A model generated the notes under the pieces. That model saw nothing but the letters and a program-made list of their open reading frames with translations. It was not told the origin of the DNA and did no database searches. Below are positions 41,257 through 53,403 of a stretch of 64,000 nt of DNA, piece after piece (within the stretch, counting starts at the first letter, position 1; each line of letters opens with the position of its first letter). The stretch covers positions 146,045,308 through 146,109,307 of the forward strand of contig OZ023273.1 of the NCBI GenBank assembly GCA_964007475.1. The letters are read 5' to 3'. The position numbers were made by a program, and so were the translations under genes. Origin of the DNA: Hybos culiciformis (Eukaryota > Arthropoda > Insecta > Diptera > Hybotidae).

Positions 41257-41376
41257 ACCTTGTTCGCAGCTTAAAATATTCCCGGAAAAATAGTTGAAAA
41301 TTTTAAAGTGATTTTCATACTTGATAAATAGAAAGAATTTGACAGCTCCGGAAAAAAAAATAGGTGCGAACAAGGT
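41257..41376. repeat. short MITE-like inverted repeat, 120 bp
   Basis: The ends ACCTTGTTCGCAGCTTA and TAGGTGCGAACAAGGT are inverted copies (12 bases exact), and a second inverted pair lies inside (TTCCCGGAAA / CTCCGGAAAA). G+C is higher than in the flanks. No clear target duplication. Confidence 0.45.
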
Positions 41377-44300
41377 TTAATAAAAGTTCTGACGCTAATA
41401 AAAAAAAGTAAACATAAATTAGACCTTTTTACTAAGGGACACTAAAAAAAAAGAAAAATATAAGGTTTTGAAATTTTCGTTATCTTAAAAAAAGGGTTTA
41501 TTTGCAGGTATGGAAAAATATAGAAACAGAAACGATATAAAATTTCTTTTCACTAAGGACAGTTTTAAAATTTTGTAAAATATAATTATTAATTAAAGTT
41601 TCAGATTTTTTTCTCGCAAATGTCAATAAAACCTATGTGCCTAGTATTTTGAAAAAAGATCTGCAAAAATAATTTTTGAAATAAATAAATTACATACGTA
41701 TACGTAAATATCAAACTGTTATTTAATGAGTTCGATGTTTGTCAAAAAATAATTATTGAAAAATTGAAGTATGAATTACAGTGAGCTCAAAATTATGTTT
41801 TCTCTCTAAGTAAGTATGTAATTTTTTTGGCTATCGCAACTTAATGATTCTCTCATTTAGCAGCAGAACCAGTGTGTATCAATACATTAATATAAATCAG
41901 TCCGTATAAGCGTATAAAAATTAAATAACTTCTTTAAGTAAACTAAAAACATAACTTAACTTTATATATTGTATTAATTCTCTCAACATTTAAAAGTTAA
42001 ATTTTAATAATGAGAAAAATCAAAAATCATATATTCAAAAAGGAACAAATATCCTTGACTGCTTTTCTGCATCATAAATTTTTTTATTTTTTCATCAAAA
42101 CTATCAAAAAACACATTAAACATCATAATTATTTATACAGGTATAGTATTATATTATTTTTAATTCATATTATAATATAACATCAAAAATAATTTAAATA
42201 AAAATATATATATATTTATTTTTATGACGAATCTTTAAAAGTAAAAACTATTAACTTTAATGAAAAACACAACTAAAAAAAAGTAATTTTTCACATTTTC
42301 AATTTTATTTTGAAATTCCTTGGGAATATTTTTATTATTATATTAATATTTTCAAATTTTTAACGTAACATTAATTCACACCTCCATGTATAGTTAAATT
42401 AAAAAAAAAAATAAAACATTTAACGTGTCCTTGTTAGAAAACAATTTTAAACAAATAGTTAATGTCATATAAAAAACCAACCAACTAAACTTTTACAATA
42501 AAATATTGAATTAAAAAAAAACAAAAACCAAAAGGATTCATCAAATAAATAATAATAAATATATCCTTAATACCGCTGATATTATTTTAAAAAATGATGA
42601 TCCTTTCTGACCAAAGGACACGATATAACTGAAGAATGTGAATGAATAAAAAATGTTTTTTTTTTGTTGTTTTATCAGAACAGAATATTTTCAGAATTTT
42701 CATTCATTTTTTTTCCCCAATATATATGAAAAAAAAACACACAAGACAAGAAAAATATACATAAACTTAAATGAAGAAGAAGAAGTTAAGTTTTTTTTAA
42801 AGCTCAAAAAAAAAAAAAAGATGAAAATTTTTTTTTGTATACCGAAACAGTTTTTTTTCAGTGTTATGTGAACAAAATGTAAAATAAAAATGAATCCACA
42901 AAGAAAATAATAGTTATGTTTATGATTTTACAGGTTGTTCTATAAAAATGTATGTGAAAAATATTTTGTGAAAAATTAAATTTTAATGATTCTAATTTTT
43001 AATAATTCCATTTATTATTTTATGTTATTTAAGATTGAGTAATATTGATATGAAAATTTGGTTATGGTTACCAAAGAGAGTCTTATCAGTCAAACAAAAA
43101 TGTTATAAATATTTTCCCAAAATTATATCTATGACAATAATTCTTTTTTGAAATAATTATAAAAATTAGTCGACAAAGAAAAGAATCTCTCACTTCTCCA
43201 AAGAAATTGATTTGAAATAGATTAAAAAAAAAATGACTCAGTTATTTATGGGAATATATTTTCATATCATAAATTTAAAAGCAGAAAAATTTATAAAAAT
43301 GTTGAACGAACATTTTTGAGATACTTATTATACCTACTGGAAAACTTAATTTAAAAATTAAAAATTAACATTATAACTAGAAAGCCTAATTCAACTTAAG
43401 TGCTTTTTCCTAAAGAATTTATAATTTAATATTTTTCAGATATTCGATTTCTTCTTGTATTATATTCTTAAATTATTGGTAGCCATTTAAGTAGTCAACT
43501 ATTTATTACAGCTATTGAAAGAAACTAGACATTTTATCGAATTTTTAATTTAATACTTTTACATCTTAATATCCTGTCTACAATAAATTTCTAAAAATTT
43601 TTTCTTTAAGTAATTTTATCAAAATATTTTTATGTCGTCTTATTTTGTAGCAGGAAAAGCGTTCATTACGACATTCAGTATAAAAATAAAATACTGAATT
43701 TTTCCAAATAATAGAAAATAAACTTTCATCCAATCTATAGATAATATTGCTGGCGCCTTTTTACAATCAAAATAAGAACAAAAATTATAACGAATTTTAT
43801 ACATATACACACATAATAAATGTGCATAAAAATATTTTAACCCATACATACATTTAAAAACATAAATTATATCAATTTTTATTCTGTTGAAAAAAAAAAC
43901 ACACATTAATAGTTTAGTTATGTTAAGTATATATACATGTTATAATTTTCCATTCACAATTTTATTTAAATTCTGAAAAATCATGCTGAGGGATTTAGTT
44001 CATTGAATCATATTTACGAATTAATGTAGGGGCTTGTCAATTACAGTTTTTTATTAAATGATATAATATACTATGGGCGAGACTATGTTCTATCTACTTA
44101 TTTCCTATTCGATGTATTTGTTCTTGATTCTCAAGTAAACAAAATTTCAAGATCTTAAAAAAAAATTATTAAAATAGATTTTATATTTATAAAATCTATA
44201 AAATTGATTCGCTGAATCAACAGTATTGATTTAATTTCAAGTCCTTAAAATATCTATCCAGAAATGTAGAATGTTAAAATAATGATAGTAAAATAAAAAT

Positions 44301-44622
44301 TTCTTATGAATAGCTCCAATTTGAAAACTCTTTTTCCTAAAACTGCTTTTTTGCTTTCATATTTTTTTTTTAAGAAAGCTCTCTATACTTTTGGGAAACT
44401 AGGATAACATTATTATTATTCTTTTAATATTTTACGAAAAAAAAAGAAGAAAAAGAATGAGCACAATTTATAAATTTAAAAAATTTTAAAAGCATACAAA
44501 TTTCTAGAGTATAAAATTTTATCTAATGTTAAATTCAACATGTATATAATCTGTATATTGGGAAAATCCATGAATCTGTAAATTCTTATGAATTTTTAAA
44601 TAGGCCGGGGGATTATTTGATC

Positions 44623-44766
44623 TAATAATAATAATAATAATAAGAATATTAATAATAAGAATAATAATAATTAGGATAATAATAATAAGAATAATAATAA
44701 TAAGAATAATAATAATTAGGATAATAATAATAAGAATAATAATAATTAGGATAATAATATTAATAA
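44623..44766. repeat. compound AATAAT/AGGATAAT microsatellite, about 144 bp
   Basis: Runs of ATA/AAT triplets are broken at regular spacing by AAGAAT and TTAGGATAAT. The 90-codon antisense frame over it is an artefact that repeats Leu-Ile. Confidence 0.85.
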
Positions 44767-47378
44767 AAAAAAATAAATCTTTGGTCTCCATTTCGATTTA
44801 TTTTGTATGATAAGAAATTGAATTTTAAATCTTACAAAAATTTAAAATTCAAGTTTTAGTTTTTACAAAAATTAATTGATTCCTAAATACGCAAAGAAAA
44901 TCTATATTATCATTTAAAATAAAACATATACTTAACGATCTAAAAAATTAATATCTTGATATTTTAGTTAGTGTATTCTATTCTCCAATCAGATTTTAGA
45001 TTTTAAAAGTAATAACACCCAAAAGGTTGACAAAAATATTGTTTCAATAAATTATCAGGTAAATAAAATTTGAAAAAAAATGTAGATACTTTACACCAAT
45101 TTCGGATCAAATACTAGACTATTAACCATATAACATCTGAATTCAGAGTCAAATGAAAAATTTGTGAAATTTGATTGAATTTTATTTTGAATGAACATTT
45201 TTTTAATCCTAAATTCAAAGTTCGATTTAATTTATATTCTCCGAGATTATAAGTATTTTGTTATTTTCCCACATCTACATATATATATGTAATCCGAAAT
45301 AAACAAAAACTTTGAAAATATTGTTATTCGCGCGTTAAAAAAAAAAAAAGATTTCTAGTAAACGTCTATTTTCTAACTAATGCTTTCATTTCGTATTCAA
45401 GTTTCTTTTTTTTTTACATAATCACGAATCAATATTTATTTTTGTTTCCATATATTTTTTTTTATAAAATAATTCAATTCACAAAAAAAAAGTATAATAT
45501 TGAAGAAGAATTATAAAAAAAAATAACATAAATAATGTGCATAATTTTGAATTTTATATTTAGAAGAATCCAGGCGAAGAATGTTATAAATATAAAAATA
45601 ATACACATTTTATTAAAATATTTGTTTTTTTCATATATGTAATAATGTTTGATTCTATAATGATTCTTCAATCGTTTCAATAAACAAAAAAAAATAAATT
45701 GAAATGATAATAAGAAATAAGTACAAAATACACATTCTTAATTATAAAATCACGCAAATAAAAAAGTAAAATCTGAAGATGAGTAGATAACGTATAACCA
45801 TATATACACTACCACATAACTCTTTATTCTTAATTCAAAGTGGTACAACATAAAGTTATGTTCTTATGTATAATGTACGTAAGTATGTAGTTATTTCCCA
45901 GAGAAAATATCACTGTTTAACCCAATACCCTGAAAACTACCCCTGATAATAGCAAACATTTTAAATGTGGTGAATATAGTTGTAATTTCTTTTTAAATAG
46001 TTTGAGATATTTGAAAAATGTTTCGTTTTCGAAAAAACAAAAGATTAAAAAAAAAATCTATAAGGAACCTCCTTTCTACCAGAATTATAGTGGTTGCATA
46101 GTTTGTTTATTCAATATTAGCTAATACTGCAAAGATTTTAAAATTTTTCACTCGAGCTGTAAACATAAAAGATGTAAACGTAGTAAAATTAAAAAAAAAA
46201 CACAAATTAAAATTTTGGCCGACTCACTTGTTGGTAAATTGTTTTAGGTAACTTTTTGCATTTTTACTCTTATTTTTTTGTGGTCCTTTTTTTAAGCCAA
46301 TTTTGGCTTTTCAGGATCAATTTTTCAAAACTTAAAAGAAAACTTTCTGTAGACCAAACTTAGATATGATCCAAATACAATGTCGATTGGTCGAAAGTAT
46401 ATATTTTTAGAAAATACTACACAGTTACAAAATTTTGAATATAAAATTGAAATAGCCTTTTTTAACCTATTCTATAACTGCTTAAAATTAGTATAATATG
46501 TTTGTTCGCTTTCACACTGACAAATTACAATTACCACAATAGACTCCAAAGTGAAAACTGAAAACAAAATATAAGCCCTTTAATATCGATGATAACTTCT
46601 TTAACAATAACACAACCTGGGCCTAAAACCTAGGCCTGAAATTATCGAAATTATTTGTATAAAAAAACAAGAAAATTCACCATCATCAAAAATTACATAT
46701 TTTTAACTTACCTTTTATCCCAATAAAAACAACAAATTTTATCACCTTTTTTATTATGAACTCTACTAGGTATAATATACTATTCTCTTAATTGCTAGTA
46801 AATTTATTTGAAAAATATTTCTCATACTTTTTTAATGATCTAGTTAAAAAATAAATAAAAATTTGGAGCATATAAAATAACTTTTTTTTTCATGAGAATT
46901 ATTATCTTAACAATTTGTAGAAAAGTTAAATTCATTTTATTTTATGAGCTAATTTAGATTCTTCTTCTTGCATTGAAAAAGTTCAAAAATACAATTTTTG
47001 GCGCAAGACATAATTTTTTTCTTGAATTTTTAAACATTTTTTTTTTCAAGGTTAATAAATAATAAGAAAATTGCTTGGAATTGGTTTAAATCGAGCAAAA
47101 ATAATAAAAATGTATTTTTTTAAATTAGAATAATAAGAACTTTTGTTTTATTTTCAAACCTAATTTAAATCAATATTATCTACTAAAGTATTATTTCTTA
47201 AAATGAAATTTAAAAAGGGTCACAAAAATGTCAAGATCTAATTGAGTATAAATAAATAAAAATTATAATTTTGATTAGGTAAATACAAAAGAAACCGACA
47301 CTAAACTCACTTTTAAAATTTATTAAATAAGTATTGTGGTCTGGTGGGAACTGTCTAGCAGTTGTAGTTTACATATAG

Positions 47379-47467
47379 TTTAAGCGCAATTTAAAGATAG
47401 TACTACAGATCGTGTAAAATAGGCTTACTCGATTTGTAGTACCTACTACCTTTAAATTGCGCTTAAA
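47379..47467. repeat. hairpin-forming inverted repeat, about 89 bp
   Basis: TTTAAGCGCAATTTAAAGAT is inverted as CCTTTAAATTGCGCTTAAA, with a further pairing of AGTACTACAGATCG and CGATTTGTAGTACCT around a loop of about 17 bases. It looks like a small MITE or a foldback remnant. Confidence 0.45.
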
Positions 47468-49935
47468 GTCTTCTCAAACTGTAGATTTTTTTAGTATTTT
47501 AAGATTGAATATCTTCAACTTAGTGCCTTTAGAAAGTAAGTATGCACTTGCAGTATTAACACTGTCCCAGAATGATTATTAACGTTTGCCATTTAAAAAA
47601 ATTTTGTACTATTTTCATTTAACAACAAGAAAGCACTCTGTTGACTGAGGTTGACAGAAAGTTATATTATACTGTATTGATAAATTTTAAATTAACTAAT
47701 TATTATAAGTAACTCATGTATTTCAAGGGAATTAACACCTGGGCCTTATGAAATATAAATTTGATTTCTATTTAAGGAGTGTCTTTTATGAGTTGCGTGA
47801 AATTATCTTACTGTGTTTGTGTACATAACTAAACTAGTGCCCCTTTTGCAATTCTCAATGCATAAATAAATAATTATCAAATAAATTTTTGTGATTTCAA
47901 CCAAACTCATAAACTGTTGATAGAATTCGTTCAAGAAAATTAACATTAAATTATTGTTAAGTAAGATTATTACTTTGGAGTTAATTATAAGTTTAAAAAA
48001 AAATAATTTTCACAATTACATACATTCTTATGCTAAGATATAAACTACTACCTGTACTATGTTAAGAATAAAACTACCAATATTTTCCAATATCTAAAAA
48101 TGCATCTACCGAGGCATATACCAATTAATCTCCAACAACTTTTAAATACTTACTATATAAATAATAGGTCCTTACACAAAATTCTATTAACAATAAAGTT
48201 TGGTTTTAATGATGTCAAAAATTGCGTAGAATAAGAAACATATATTCCTACCGTGTTTGTAATTAAAATTTTCCTAGTTTTTACTTTCGAATAGTCATTG
48301 CTCTTTAATTTTCAAAAATGAAAAATCAAGTTATACGATTATAGGTACCTATTCTTTTTTTTTGTCAAAAAATTTCTTATTAAAAATAAAGATTTATGAA
48401 CTTTTAATTCAATAACAAAAAATATAAGTAAGTATGTATGTATTTGCTTATTTTATATAAAAAAATATATACCTAATGTTATAACATTAAGTGGTCAGTT
48501 TTAATTAATTTAATGTAAGTTCATATGTACAGTATAAGTATAATGCAGTGTATTCTTTTGGCAGTTTGAATTGTTGTGTAAATAAAGAAAACCAATAAGT
48601 AACTACATAATTTAAAAAAACATTCATGTTAAAGTTTTTTTGTAAACGCAAATAATATAAAAATGTTATTCATTCAAGAAAACACAATTCAATATCCATA
48701 TCGAATAAATTCTGATTACTTAACATGAAAAACTGCCTACATTCACTATGGTATTTATTATGTAAATGTTTTTATTATATTAATAAACCTAAGAGTTTAG
48801 CTATCTTATCCCTTTAATTCTGTTGTAACAAATATAAAAAGATCCATTCATAATAAGTACTTTAGCTTCATCAGAAACTTCAAATTAAGTATTAAGTTTT
48901 ACGCAGAAAACATTAACTGCTTTGGAAAATGTTCATTTTTATATCTGTACCATATTCAGATATTGTCTGATTAGAATATCAAAGAAACATTGTAAGAAGC
49001 AGTTTAGCTTCTATTATTTTTTTTACTGCTAAAAGGAATATGTATACTTAGAAATCTTATCCGAATAAATAAATCTGAACTTACAAATTCCATGGAAACT
49101 AAATTATTAAGTATAGAATTTTTGTATCTCGAATAACACATTGATGTTACATAAGTAAAGTAATAGAAGAAATTTAATGGATAAAATGCGATATTGAAAC
49201 TAGCTTGATAAAATTAGATAAATACTTGTAATATGTATTTTTATGACAAAAACATTGAATGAAAAATAAAAAAAAGAAAATTTTAAAGTACAACGGCACT
49301 CCTTTTAGTAAAAATGAAAGCAGATTATTTTACACACCTTGAAAAAACAAATGAAAAAAAATTGAAGTTGATAGTCATTCAAAATTTAGTTTTTGAGGTA
49401 TTTTACTTAAAATTAATGGCACAAAATTGTAATGACCAAGTTGAAGGTAACGATTTTCTATTAAATTTATACCGAAGAATAATAAATTTTTTTGTGATTC
49501 TTATCTGATTTCTTTGTTTCAAAATTTTCATTCATTTTTTAGTTATTTTTCGATCCACTAATTGTTAATATAAATTTTAATGAGCTTACTGGACAAAAAT
49601 GCGTACAGTAAATAATAAACAAATTTATGATATTCACCCAAATTAATTAAATGATATACCTAAGTATAAACTTAACTGGATTCTAATTTATGGGATTTAC
49701 TTTTTTTCCTAATTTCGTTACATTTTATTCATGTCAATGTTTAAATATAACATAATATTTTATTATAAAAAAAAATAATTATAACTTTCAAATAATACTA
49801 AACTTATTGATAAATGATAAGACTAACATAATCTCGTTAACATGGTCTCGTTGTTTTAATTTCTGTATTAGAGGTCTCATAATGTCTCCTTTCAAATTCA
49901 AAATCTCGAGTTGCAACCAAAAAACGAAGAAAGAC

Positions 49936-50252
49936 TGATCTGGGGAAATTTAACATCTGGTGTGTAAAGAAAAAATTTTAAGTTGAACATCTCAATTTTA
50001 TACCAGTACGGTGTTTATGGTCTTGACATAAAAGAGTAGATGTTGCAAAAGAGCTTGGGGTTTTCTGTGATCATAAGCTAAGTTTTAGACATCATTTCAA
50101 TGCAATGAAGCAAACTCTATGTTGGGTTTTGTAAAAAATGGTCCAAAGAGTTTTGTGATCCAAGAATGGCATCTGCATTATACACATAATTAGTTATGTC
50201 ATTATTAGAAATGTTGAGTTAGGTTTTGTTCCCTCATTTTAGGTCAGTAGAA
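49936..50252 (+). mobile_element. decayed non-LTR retrotransposon (LINE) reverse-transcriptase fragment
   Basis: Translation in shifting frames resembles the end of the reverse transcriptase of jockey/R1-like LINEs: DLGKFNIWCVKKK near 49938, VAKELGVFCDHKLSFRHHF from about 50042, then after a frameshift VGFCKKWSKEFCDPRMASAL, LVMSLLEMLS and LFPHFRSVE. The family pattern is VKDLGV.FD.KL.F..H, then GF..R...EF.DP, then LYTSLVRS.LEY.S..W.P. Stops (for example TAA after ALYT) and frameshifts show it is dead. The ends could not be fixed. Confidence 0.6.
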
Positions 50253-50674
50253 TTAATTTTTTTTGCCTTATTTACAAAATTTTTAATTACAAAATCCTCA
50301 ATTTCAAAATCTTTAAACGCATAATAGTTAAGTACCAAAATCATAACTTTTCAAAAATTATAAATTCGAAAAAAAAAATATTTAATGTAATCCGACTCAA
50401 AGTTTTTAACGAGGTTTTTAATTATAAATTTCAGCACAAAATTAAAAATAAATAAAATTGTTTCTTAATACATTTGTCAAAGATTTTAATCGAAAATGTA
50501 TATACTTACATAACACTTTATCTATTAAAATGATTAAGATGATAGAATTTTCACTTTTTAAAAATATTAAAGATTTTGAAATTAATGATTTTGCAATTGA
50601 GGATTTTGTTAAAAAAAGAATTTGCAAACAAGATTTTGTATTAAGGCAATCGTATCGTAATATAAACATTCTAA

Positions 50675-51321
50675 CCCTTCAATGCATGACATCAACGATT
50701 TACATAATTTTTTTTTTTCAGAGTGTATTTTTGCTTCCTAAACAATGTTTGTTCAGGGAAAATTTTTAATTTTCTTTCCGTATTCCGGAAAATCGAGTTT
50801 TTCATGAATATCATTTATGATATCCCATGCATTCAATATAAGGAAAAATAAGAAAAAATATGGAAAATACAAGAAAAAAAGGGTGTACTTCAGAATAGCG
50901 CATACCTCCGATTTGGCTGAAATTTTGCACAAACCTTCCTTTTGGCGATATAAGATAGTGTGTAAAAGGATCGGCCCCATTTCGGAGATATGGCACCCAA
51001 AGTTTTCATACATTTTGTATGGGCAAAAATTATGATCTGTATGAAAAGCACTTACCTGATTATTTCACCAAAAAACTTTTTATTTATAAGTGAAACAAAT
51101 TAAACGATTTTTTAAAAATGTTGACCGACCAAACTTTGTTTTTTTTTGTGTAGAATTTCTAAGCAAAAACAAAACCAAATCGAATAAAGCTATGAATAAT
51201 AACATAGAAGACGAGTTTCAGTAACGAATAACACGAATTGCATTTTAAATTTTTTGTCTGAATTTTAAGAAAATGCCTTTCATAAAAAAGGCATCACTTA
51301 TGATCCCGTATGCACTGAAGG
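50675..51321. mobile_element. piggyBac-like non-autonomous DNA transposon (MITE), 647 bp
   Basis: The left end CCCTTCAATGCATGAC and the right end, which reads CCCTTCAGTGCATACGGGA inverted, form terminal repeats flanked on both sides by CTAA. Ends starting CCC and a 4-bp target close to TTAA are typical of piggyBac. The inside has no transposase frame. The overlapping 61-86 codon frames here are AT-driven and sit on both strands over the same bases, including the motif CCGATTTGGCTGAAATTTTG near 50910. Confidence 0.6.
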
Positions 51322-52689
51322 GCTAATTATGTGCAATGTTTTTTTTTTTTATATTGTACTTGTGTTAAGAATTTCAATGCTAATGTAACTTAAAATTTAA
51401 AACAAAATATTTGGATATTTAGAGAATATTTTTTAAGAAACAAAAAGATCTGTTTTTTCAATGAACTTTAATATCATAGTATTTATATTGAGTCCAAAAA
51501 GAGTAATTTTGAACTTTAATGTAAGATTCGTGAATATTTCCACTTCCGGGTGACCTTTCCGTGCTGTATTTTATGGGAGAGTCCCATTTCTTAACATTCG
51601 GTTCCTTAATATTTTTTTGAATGAACAGGTTTCACGACGAGGTTTTTGTTATTCTTAACTTTATTAAAATTATTTGTACTTATTTAAATTTAATTTTTAT
51701 AAATGTACAGTCGTTTAATCTCCTTTATTTTCTTCCCCAAAAATCGTCACCTCCGTAAGATTTTCTACAATATACTTACTTAAGTATAAGAAAATAAAAA
51801 CAATGACACTGATAAAACCATTCTTTCACGATAATTGAGAAATAAATATTACTAACTATAAATTTTAACTAAGTAACTACCTACTTAGATTCTGATAAAA
51901 TCTTTAAGGTCAATAAAACAGAAACAGAATTACATTGAATTTGTAAAATGAAAAGTATTTTTTTTTTTTTGATAAGAAAATTTTTGGAAAGATTTTAAAC
52001 AACAAATTTTATTTTTTTCAAAACTAATTTTAAGAAAATTTGATTTCCGGAAAAAAAAAAATTTATAATATAACGTAGATTATATATTTTTGATAAGCGA
52101 ACTTACAAGATTTGGCCCACTTCTAGTTTAACTAACAAAAAAATGTTTAATTTATTTTCGTACCAACCCATTTTTTAAAGAAAATACTTATCATTATCAA
52201 ATAAAATAATTCCTGATATCAGAACAACTTATTTCCCATTGTATATTTTGATAAAAATGTACATGTGCATTTAGTAGGTACCTTCCTAAGTAAGTATTAA
52301 TATGTTTTTTGGAATAACTAGTTAATATTAAATATACAGCCATAATCGTGAGCTAAATTATATTAGACAAGACTAACTGAACAGAACCGAAGCATAAAAA
52401 AAGAAAACAATTTATAGTGTGTAAGAACTTAAGGTATAATCTTCAATTCTGATACAAACTGATACAAACTACTTAAACACAATACTAAAGACTGAAAAAA
52501 TTTTAAAATGAACATCGTATTTTATTTTTGTAATTATTTGTAAGGTAAACGTTCTGAATAATCAGAGCAGTTTCAAATTTCTTGACTTATAAGTACATAC
52601 ATGTTATTTGACATGAGTTAAGCCTCTTTTTCAGTTTGATGAAGTAGGACTATTCTATGCTTTTGCTCCTAAATATCATTTAATAAATT

Positions 52690-52860
52690 GATATAGGTCG
52701 GCAATTATCCTACGTCGTGTTCGGTCGTGGGTTCGATTCCTAACTCGGACTGTTATTTCTGTCAGTTTTTCAATTTGTTCACTTGAATTAAGTGTTTGTG
52801 TTGTAAATTACCTTTCTACCTATTTGGAAAATTTAAAAATATGGGAATAAATAAAAGATA
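52690..52860 (+). repeat. tRNA-like SINE fragment
   Basis: GGTTCGATTCC at 52730-52740 matches the B box of RNA polymerase III promoters (GGTTCGANNCC), and the flanking TCGGTCGTG and TAACTCGGAC look like a degraded tRNA T-arm and acceptor. No convincing A box or cloverleaf is present upstream, and a tail running to AATAAATAAAAG follows. A SINE remnant explains this better than a tRNA gene. Confidence 0.4.
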
Positions 52861-53333
52861 ACACCTAGCTTAGAATTTAGCCATTTACCGGATTTATGTT
52901 ACTTTCTTGTTTTTCAAGCATCCTTCGAAACTTAAATGTAGGTAGGTACCTAAGTTACCTGCTTTATCTACCTACCTACATATCTGGATGAAATTCTATG
53001 ATGTGTTAAAAAATTTCAACCTGAAATACTTAGGTTAGATAGGTAGCTAACCTATATACGATTATACGATGATCTTAAAATTTTAAATTATTATTCTTGA
53101 ATCAGCTGAATGAAACTCATTAAATATGTTATTTTTAAATTCTTTTGATGTTTTATAATAGGTATAACAATGTTTTTTTTTCCGTAATTAATTCCACCCC
53201 TCATTTAAAATTCAATGAAAAAAAATTAAAAAACATAATAAAAAAATAAATTAGAAAAACACAAAATAGCAAAAAACTACTAAAGCTTGAAAAATTACGC
53301 GTAATAGGTACTTAATAAATGAACAAAACTTAC

Positions 53334-53403
53334 TTGTTGTCGTCCCAAGTCCTTGATACAATATCAGTTTTTTTAATCTTGCCGCAGAGATTCTTAAATC
53401 CAT
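53334..53403 (-). CDS. ATP8A: ATP8A alternative first exon A (distal), 23 codons
   Basis: This is a short coding exon starting MDLRISAARLKKLILYQ and ending ...GLGTTT, followed by a consensus donor (A|GTAAGT). The exon is 70 bp, so it ends in phase 1, exactly what the shared acceptor at 15828 needs; the joined codon is AAT (Asn), followed by the DDDATTSG of the common exon. The peptide is basic and amphipathic and has no signal peptide, as fits a cytosolic N-terminus. It is the most upstream candidate start and implies an intron of about 37.5 kb. I did not recognise the peptide. It could instead begin another minus-strand gene, but no other downstream acceptor was found. Confidence 0.6.

Larger units (their letters stand above)
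40220..53333 (-). other. ATP8A: ATP8A intron 1, segment between first exons B and A
   Basis: About 13 kb of AT-rich DNA with the MITE at 41.3 kb, a microsatellite at 44.6 kb, a hairpin at 47.4 kb, the LINE remnant at 50 kb, the piggyBac-like MITE at 50.7 kb and the SINE fragment at 52.7 kb. Remaining frames of 60-90 codons are chance-like in composition. Confidence 0.7.
7456..53403 (-). other. ATP8A: ATP8A-type P4-ATPase (phospholipid flippase) gene, multi-exon, 3' end missing
   Basis: Gene-level entry. P4-ATPases of the ATP8A class use ATP to move aminophospholipids, chiefly phosphatidylserine, to the cytosolic leaflet of Golgi, endosome and plasma membranes, normally with a CDC50 partner; this is family knowledge. 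Seen here are twelve shared coding exons (15828..15708, 14788..14605, 14239..14079, 13566..13369, 13306..13029, 12959..12850, 12358..12137, 12067..11306, 10689..10196, 9488..9176, 9109..8856 and 7548..7456) whose phases join without a break into about 1063 codons, plus three alternative first exons (53403..53334, 40219..39745, 23470..23191). All P-type catalytic motifs are intact. Stretches such as [17 protein letters not shown] and SGQILFERWTIGLYNV resemble ATP8A1/2 more than ATP8B. The usual C-terminal tail (FSQ(D/E)E...SEVIRAYDT) was not found, so at least one 3' exon is missing. Confidence 0.93.

Noticed and set aside
44519..44791. 90-codon frame with repeating Leu-Ile
   Set aside because: It is the translation of a microsatellite.
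46712..46760. A fourth ATP8A first exon (minus-strand donor AAAAG|GTAAGT)
   Set aside because: The frame that would give phase 1 has no ATG before an upstream stop.
47379..47467. Possible microRNA precursor: the minus-strand arm contains GGTAGTAGGT, like let-7
   Set aside because: The let-7 seed (GAGGTAG) is not matched, the mature region does not continue, and the long perfect arms fit a small transposon better.
50753..51035. Overlapping frames of 61-86 codons on both strands
   Set aside because: They lie inside the piggyBac-like MITE, mirror each other and show no transposase motif.
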